Position numbers and translations under genes: made by a program. DNA of 64,000 nt from Lunularia cruciata (taxonomy: Eukaryota > Streptophyta > Marchantiopsida > Lunulariales > Lunulariaceae), in contig OX419756.1 in the NCBI GenBank assembly GCA_948567375.1, positions 4,159,001-4,223,000 on the forward strand, written 5' to 3'. Positions 57,674-64,000 of the stretch are shown here, in pieces. Under the pieces are notes generated by a model. The model saw only the letters and a program-made list of their open reading frames with translations. It had not been told where the DNA came from and did no database searches. Numbering within the stretch: position 1 is the stretch's first letter; each line of letters begins with the position of its first letter.

Positions 57674-57964
57674 CTGTCTCCGGAAGCTCCTTCCAAAGTG
57701 AAAATGATTATGTGTGTCAGTGACTGCGAAGCTGTGTAAGTTCTTCTTGTTCAGTACAAGAACAAGAATATTGTGCACTTCAATTAAGACAATCAGCTGC
57801 CACGTTTGTCCACGTCAAACTGACACCATCCCGCCATCATATATATTTGAAATGGATTCGATACTACTGTGATAGCCACCGAGTCCATGGTGCAATCGCC
57901 TTTAAATCTGGGTGCAAGGAGCCGTATGATGGGAAGAGTCGGTTTGAAGAGTGAAAAGTAGCGA

Positions 57965-58042
57965 CTACTTTTCACTCTTCTCCTATGCAAGTTTTCAAAA
58001 CCGCTACTTTTCACTCTTCTCCTATGCAAGTTTTCAAAACCG
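57965..58042. repeat. Perfect 39-bp tandem duplication
   Basis: The unit starting CTACTTTTCACTCTTCTCC at 57965 is repeated at 58004. The length is a multiple of three, and a - strand frame (57793-58029) reads HRRRVKSS twice. Confidence 0.95.
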
Positions 58043-59107
58043 AACAGCGAGTTGGGAACAGGTGACAGACATTATGGGTGGATGTTGTCTTCCATACGCT
58101 CCCCAAATTTGAAGTAAACGACACATTGCGGAACACGAAGAAATAGGATAGAAGTGTCACCGCATTGATTCAGTGACTGCTCAAAAGGCCGTACGGGGCA
58201 GGTACAGAAAGGAAGTTCCTAAGGGAGCAAAAGCTTGGTCCTGCGACTCGCACGCGTGAGATGGTGAGCTATCTGCGGGCTCTGAGTATGCCAGAGCCGT
58301 TTAGTGCAGAAGGGAAGCAGCTTGACGTTTGTGATAGGATTCGAGGAGAGATATGAGGAAGCAACATCGAATCGCTCGTCTTGCTGCGATGAACAGAGTT
58401 CATACATTTTGTCCACAGCTCCACCGAACTATCCTTCTGCTCTCCTCCTTCTCTCCTTCAGCACGGTAGCACCAGTTCCCACGAGCGGTAGCAGCTTTGT
58501 TCTGTTGAACGGACATCAAAGACGAACTCAAGAAGGGTGTCAGATCAATTGCACCGGTGTCTCTGCGCCCATCAACCCCCATGGATCTTTTTTACACAAC
58601 TCGGTCCAAACTAGGGTCTTTACGTGGTCGGGGCAGCGCAGACTGTATTCACAACTACCATCTACCTACACAGAAGTGATCAAGTACCGTATATACATAA
58701 TTCCAGATTTCAGATAGTGTACAATTTGAGCAGGCAGGTGTACATGAATCATGTTAGACAAGGTTTGGAATGGCTATAATCGCATTTATGAATTGTAGGA
58801 AATCATCAAAGTGGAAAGCAATCGAGTGAAAACTGAAGGGATGCTCGTAACTTCAATGACAAGATCCCTAGGACGTCATATGGCGTATACTTGAGAGCGG
58901 AAGGAATCAGGATTTGGAGGATTCTCTACACGAATTCGGATCGAACTTCGACGCCAAAACTCACCAGTCCACATGACAATATATATGACAGTTTGAGGTA
59001 ACACCATCAATGGGTCCTGGTCACTGTTAAGTTTGCCGTTCACTGTTAAATTGTCAGATTTGCTTTTTTTGTATTCTTACGTATTTTGGTGAAAGGAGTG
59101 AACACTT

Positions 59108-59880
59108 TTAACGATGTATTTCATGATAGGAACTGACACATTGTTGTCTGCCAAAATACGCCATCCAGCTCAAGGAGGTCGACACAAGCTCCCTCAATTT
59201 GGTAGGGAAACATGATGAGAATGCATCGCAGTGTGCGAATCCTATGCGTACATATTGTTTCCTAAGCTCCTTGATCCACATGACTGCATACAGAGCTGTG
59301 TGTCGAACGTATCCATCGATCTCTTGACAGGTGGAAAACACTTTTGATCTCCGAAGCACGAATAACTCGTCGCCTACCTGAAATCTATTCTGTCAGTTAG
59401 AATGAGAATAATACTGGCCAGTGATACATTGCTGGCTTGCAGCAACCTTTATTTTACATTTTATTGCTGTATATCTTTCTAATTACACATATCCGTAAGT
59501 ACTCCACAGTACAGTCTAGTATCCAGCTGCGTACCGAAAGCTTAACAACATGATGCATGAACGTCATTTATAGCATGTATCCTTCTCTTCAATGTACACT
59601 ACCGTCTTTGAAATTGTGACAGTCGTGCCGACGCCACGCGGCAACAAACACTAGGTACAGTATCCCGCTCGGTTAACTGAAGAAGAATCTATGATTTATT
59701 AGCTGCATCGAAATGGCGGAAGGTGGGGACAGAGTGTTGTTATGCACTTTACTGATCTGTTGCTTAAACATTGTTTCCAATTTGTCTGCAACAATTCTCG
59801 AGGCTGAACTTCAATTCTCACCTGGTTTTCGATCGACAGATGCAGCTTGATGCTTACCACGTCTTTATATAGCTTCTGTC
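59108..59880 (-). CDS. Candidate two-exon gene fragment, unknown product
   Basis: A terminal exon would span 59108 to about 59370: after a TTTCAG acceptor the frame reads VGDELFVLRRSKVF and continues to a TAA near 59108, with a protein-like mix including HTALYAVMWIKELRKQY. A small upstream exon (about 59817-59873) would read KLYKDVVSIKLHLSIENQ and end at a CAG/GTGAGA donor; an ACAG acceptor precedes it. The phases match (both exons join between codons). I do not recognise the protein, and chance cannot be excluded. Confidence 0.25.
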
Positions 59881-61724
59881 ACATGTTCCGAATCCTGCTA
59901 TGGTGGTGAGTGGAGAGAATAAATATTTGAGTAGGCGAAATAAATTATCATTCGATTTAATGTATACTGCCAAAGACAATCTTATCTCCCATGTGATATG
60001 GAAGAAAGGCGACCGCGTAGGAAAAACGAAGGATGGGAAGGACCCATCAAGCCCGTACAAGGGAGAGACAAAAAAGGTAACATGGGGCTAAGTCCCATGT
60101 GATATGCAGAGAATTAAGCAGATCCAAAGTTTTTGAAACACAAACAACTGAATGGTTATCAAGTTATCCATTCTATTAGAAATTCTATATATTATAATAT
60201 TCTCTCCAATGTACAACGTTCAGAACAGTTGATTACATTTCCAATTGAATCGACCAACAACTACGGTGGGGTTTTCAATTCTTTCTCTTTCAACAACGAA
60301 AAAGAAAAAGTGAAAGTCCCAACGTAGACGATACTATCATGGTCTGGCATTTGGGGATGCCAGCTGGGTTCACGGCTACATACACGTCCAGAAGCTCTTG
60401 TCTAAATCAATTAAAGTAGAACTTAAGGCGTATACATCAAAATGCTGTTGTCTACTGTCGCTCGCCTCCCAACATGTAGTGAAACTCTACAAAATGGGTG
60501 CTCGAAACAAATTCTACTGTAGAGCTTCGGGGACATCTCAAATTCCCAAATCCACAAGGGTACGGAATTCATATGCGAATTCCAAGCAAGGAACATTTAA
60601 CAGTACCTCAAACAGCACCTCGACTTAACGGTACCAATTTAACCAAAAGACATAACAATACAAGGTGCCATGTGGAGAGAATAGAACCTGTTTATCACAG
60701 TTTGGCAGCAAACGAGTCGGTGTTGGCAAGCGATGTTCTTGCCTCTCGTTTAATAACAGTCCGTAGATTAATTTATAATCTACATGGTGGGCCCGCTGCG
60801 AGAGTCTTCGGATTGGGGTCAGGTTAGACGGAACTGGGATGAGGTCTGGACTTTGGACTGGGTTAAATGAGTCCAGTAGAGTTGGAGATTTTGGATTGGA
60901 ACAAAAACTTCTGGATTTATACAATTGAGAATTTGAGTTTTAATAGACTACTCTTATCTTTTTTCGGTTAAACGAAGTTGTAAGTTAGCTTTCTTCTTGA
61001 ATATTGAAAATGACAATTGCCACAAACACCTGTATCAAAAACTGCCCACATAATTTCACATTCAAACATTTCACCTCTAGGAAAGACCCAAAAGGACTCG
61101 GAAATTCGTCTTAGATCTTGTTTACCACATCAATCAACTGCGAATGGTGAGGCTTTTCCTTGAAAGGCGACCTTATAGCACAATTCCTTTATAATGAAAT
61201 GAGACACCATATAGGATTGACGTGCCACGACAGAGTACAGGAAAATTCCTTTGCCAGCTTGGGCCACCATTAAGTCGAAATGACCAATATAGGGTACTGT
61301 TAAAACTTCCTCCCGAATTTCAAAGCTCTTGGAGATAACTTATACAAAATATCCCCCGACATGCAACTACAAGTGGTGCGAGTTCTGATCAAATGTGCTG
61401 TCAACATTGACGGGAATTAAAGTGGAACACGCCCGCGTTGATCGTTGTTGATCGATGAATGAAAGTATCTGGCAAAGTCATGGTATAGTTCTGCACGGTG
61501 AAGGATAAAATTTAAGACCGTAGTCTGCAGAACATTGATCTTTTTTCATGAGACTATCTTCTTTTATCATTGTTTTTATTCTGTTTATTATTTTACAACT
61601 ATTTAGAGTGTCTCCTTGTTCACTGTCATGACTGACGAGATAGTAATTGAAAATTCTCAGACATATTGCAGTATATAGCGCATTGTAGAAATCACTTTCA
61701 ACAGGAGATGAAAATACTTTTGAG
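59881..61724. other. Gap with dispersed short repeats
   Basis: Frames up to 109 codons (60498-60827) without recognised domains. A direct repeat TCCCATGTGATATG is at about 59987 and 60092, the second preceded by an inverted ACATGGG. The GTACCC/GACTTAA phrase occurs at 60595-60650 (+) and 61255-61320 (- strand). Confidence 0.45.
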
Positions 61725-62190
61725 TGTATTCTAATGTATAATTTTGTATTCCTTTCTCCTTGTTATACATTGGTCATGGAGTGCGGGAGAGGTTATCATA
61801 TTAAGCACCAGGGTATCACTCTTACTCTTATATGTTATATTATAGATAACGTTTGTCCATTGCTCTCCATAGGGCAATGGCTGATACAATCCATAGAAAG
61901 TAATCACATTAAGTGATATTTCTTCGGCTGCTCCGATTGTGTGTAGATTGTATTCCAATTGTGTGTAGATTGTATGACTTACATAACTTGGATATCTTAG
62001 GTGCGGTAGTGCAGATTTCTCATATAGACTCTATTGGAGCTTAGCACCATGTTACCTTTTTTGTTTCTCCCTTGTACGGCTTGATGGGGTCTTCCCATCT
62101 TTCATCTTTCCTATGCGATCACCTTCTCACTTTCTTGCGTGGTACTATATTATCTTCTTTGCATACAGCTCCTTGATGTGTACAATCAGA
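61725..62190 (+). mobile_element. Non-LTR retrotransposon copy E, 3' end only
   Basis: Matches the last coding part of copies A and D (CGRGYHIKHQGITLTL corresponds to CMRAYHVRCHGVPLSL) and their 3' tail (CTTTTTTGTTTCTCCCTTGT near 62055). It starts abruptly, as expected for 5' truncation. About 465 bp. Confidence 0.75.
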
Positions 62191-64000
62191 AGGGAAATAA
62201 TACACCTCTCATGAAATTAGAAGAAACTAAGGTTGTTAACAATGATGAAGCAATTGAATTCTTTCCAAATTTCTTTGGCGAAAAGGAATTCCATTATCCA
62301 CGTATGATGTGAAAACTTATGGTCTTTTGAAAGGTATAGAGGCACCTTATATAGCATAACAAGAAAAACATTTAGGCGAATGTGCCATCGGATTTTTCCT
62401 CTCATTATATATGGTAGATCTACTTTGGTACTAAGCAATGAATGGGCTAGTGTGTCTTATGAATCACGGGGATATATCTTGAAATTTTTAAATCTTAAGT
62501 TGTTAAAAGAGAATAATTCTAAATTGCTATTCATATATTTTTTACTATCAAAGTTTTATATCATATACTCACCTAGTTGATGAAGTTACATTTAATCCCA
62601 TAAGTATTGAAGTATATTTAATTCAATCACAATATTTTCCTCTCAAAAAAAGTTATTGATCCCATTCACTAGATTTTCTATGCATTTCAACATTTATTGA
62701 ATTTTATAGGAATTATGTTGTTAACTGTTGGTTGAAGATCTGTCATGCTTAACTAGACTTTTGTAAGAAACAAAGAAAAATTGCATGGAAATTTTTCAAG
62801 ATGAGCTGATATCATCTTTGCACAATATGTTATATGGATCTTATATGATTCCACTCTCAAGTAAAACATATAAATGAGACTATCTATAGTTAGAATATCA
62901 TTTCAATTTTTAATATTTTATTTTTATTATAAATTTATTACTTTATTAACTTGAAAAGCTATTAAAAACTATAAATTATTATCTTATTACACCTAATATG
63001 ATTTTCTATAATAAAATATTAGCTTTAAAAAATCTATAAAAACTAAAAAGCAGAAGAGCAAAATTTATACTAAAATAAAAATGATGGAATTTAGAACATC
63101 TCTTCTTATATTAATATAGGATTATTACCCTTCAAATAAATTAATATTTTTGCTAAATTATTTCTTTTAACAAAAAATTTAAAAGATTCACTATTAGATT
63201 TTTAGTTATTAACCGTTCAATATATTACATAAGTATTTGTGTTAATTCATGTGGTAGTGATTTGAGATAAGAGAGACTCACATTACACTTCCATATATTA
63301 TATGTACAACAAGACATATTTAAGCTACCTAGTTAATTGCAATCCAATACATTGGCTAGTATGAACCCCAATGATAATTCTAAATGCATATTTGAAAATA
63401 TAATTATTTAATATATTATTAAAATAATATTAAATTAAAATTTTTTAATCCTATATTTACACTTACTTACGTTCTTACTTTAAAATTTATTCTTTAGTCT
63501 TGCAGACATATTTATGTGCTTAATTTGTTAATTTATACTTAATTATTTTACCAGGAATGTTACATTATTTACAAGTTTGATAATACAAGGTGTAACTAAA
63601 AATGAAGGCTTAAGAGGATATGTCTTTAGTCCCCGTAAAGAAAACCATACTCTTTAATATGATGTATAAATTATGAAATCCTTTTATAATATCTATATTA
63701 TAAGATAAATTATAATTATAATTTTACAATAGTATAGATTCCAACTTGTGTTGATAGTAGAGTTTATTTGTAAGTTGTTTGCTGGAAATATGCGGATTTA
63801 TTCATCCTTTCCTTTAAAAAAACTATTTTTTATTTTTTATTATTCAATATATGAAGATGAAAAATGGGATGGTTAATATATTTCTATAAATTTAATGTTT
63901 TAGAATGAAATCTGAAATGAAAGTTTTAGAGAACTGTGGGGCTGCCATTGCATTCAAGAAGTATAGAGTACATTAGATTTTTATAATATAAGTTATATGA
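62191..64000. other. Very AT-rich gene-free end of the window
   Basis: From about 62580 on the sequence is dominated by A and T with TATTAA, AATATA and TTATT runs, and no frame over 66 codons. No repeat family recognised. A matrix-attachment or intergenic heterochromatin role is possible but unsupported. Confidence 0.6.

Larger units (their letters stand above)
57231..59107. other. Single-copy-looking gap
   Basis: Higher CpG content than the surrounding elements. A 137-codon + frame (58304-58717) and short - frames overlap it, but none has a recognised domain. It carries the hairpin at 57644 and the 39-bp duplication at 57965. Confidence 0.5.

Noticed and set aside
58304..58717. 137-codon + strand frame
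   Set aside because: Overlapped by other open frames on the - strand in a GC-richer stretch; no domain or splice context to support it.

Overview
The window looks like heterochromatic nuclear DNA of a land plant, built almost entirely of nested, decayed retrotransposons. No intact host gene, rRNA, tRNA or CRISPR array was recognised. All families are plant types: Ty3/gypsy elements with and without a chromodomain, one Ty1/copia element primed by initiator tRNA-Met, and a non-LTR family. Two families (a gypsy element with a PHD-like finger, and a non-LTR element with a C-terminal Cys/His plus nuclease-like region) remind me of seedless-plant, especially bryophyte, genomes. That taxonomic guess is low confidence and rests on memory, not a search.

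Layout, left to right. 1-4403: decayed + strand chromovirus (gag, PR, RT, RNase H, IN, chromodomain, PPT, start of 3' LTR). 4404-12235: best-preserved element, called family X here, on the - strand: two LTRs about 2% apart, tRNA-Glu type PBS, a separate zinc-knuckle ORF before gag, and one long gag-pol frame broken by three nonsense codons and a frameshift. 14424-15630: 5'-truncated non-LTR copy A. 16205-18238: 3' part of a + strand chromovirus whose LTR is packed with heat-shock-element-like GAA/TTC arrays upstream of a TATA box. 18239-19630: non-LTR copy B. 21867-23230: unclassified decayed coding remnant with an in-frame 66-bp duplication. 23240-27000: AT-rich, gene-free. 27000-29612: non-LTR copy C (- strand). 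29616-29890: LTR fragment. 30850-33870: - strand gypsy element with RT, RNase H, IN and a PHD-like finger. 33875-34945: broken X LTR invaded by a chromovirus 3' end. 35540-37230: alternating two-type minisatellite split by a solo X LTR; 37260-37640: a 51-bp array.

37932-48211 holds two more X copies (X2, X3) fused through a microhomology junction. 48509-52915 is a complete but decayed copia element with a near-perfect 5-bp target duplication. 53400-57230 is non-LTR copy D, split by a solo LTR (54905-55657) with a perfect CCTCC duplication. 57230-61720 is mostly single-copy-looking sequence with small tandem repeats, a hairpin and one weak candidate two-exon gene. 61725-62190 is the 3' end of a fifth non-LTR copy (E), and 62190-64000 is very AT-rich.

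No element looks able to move by itself. The value lies in the architectures: the pre-gag zinc-knuckle ORF, the HSE-rich LTR promoter, the PHD-like finger, the non-LTR C-terminal module, and a readable order of nested insertions.
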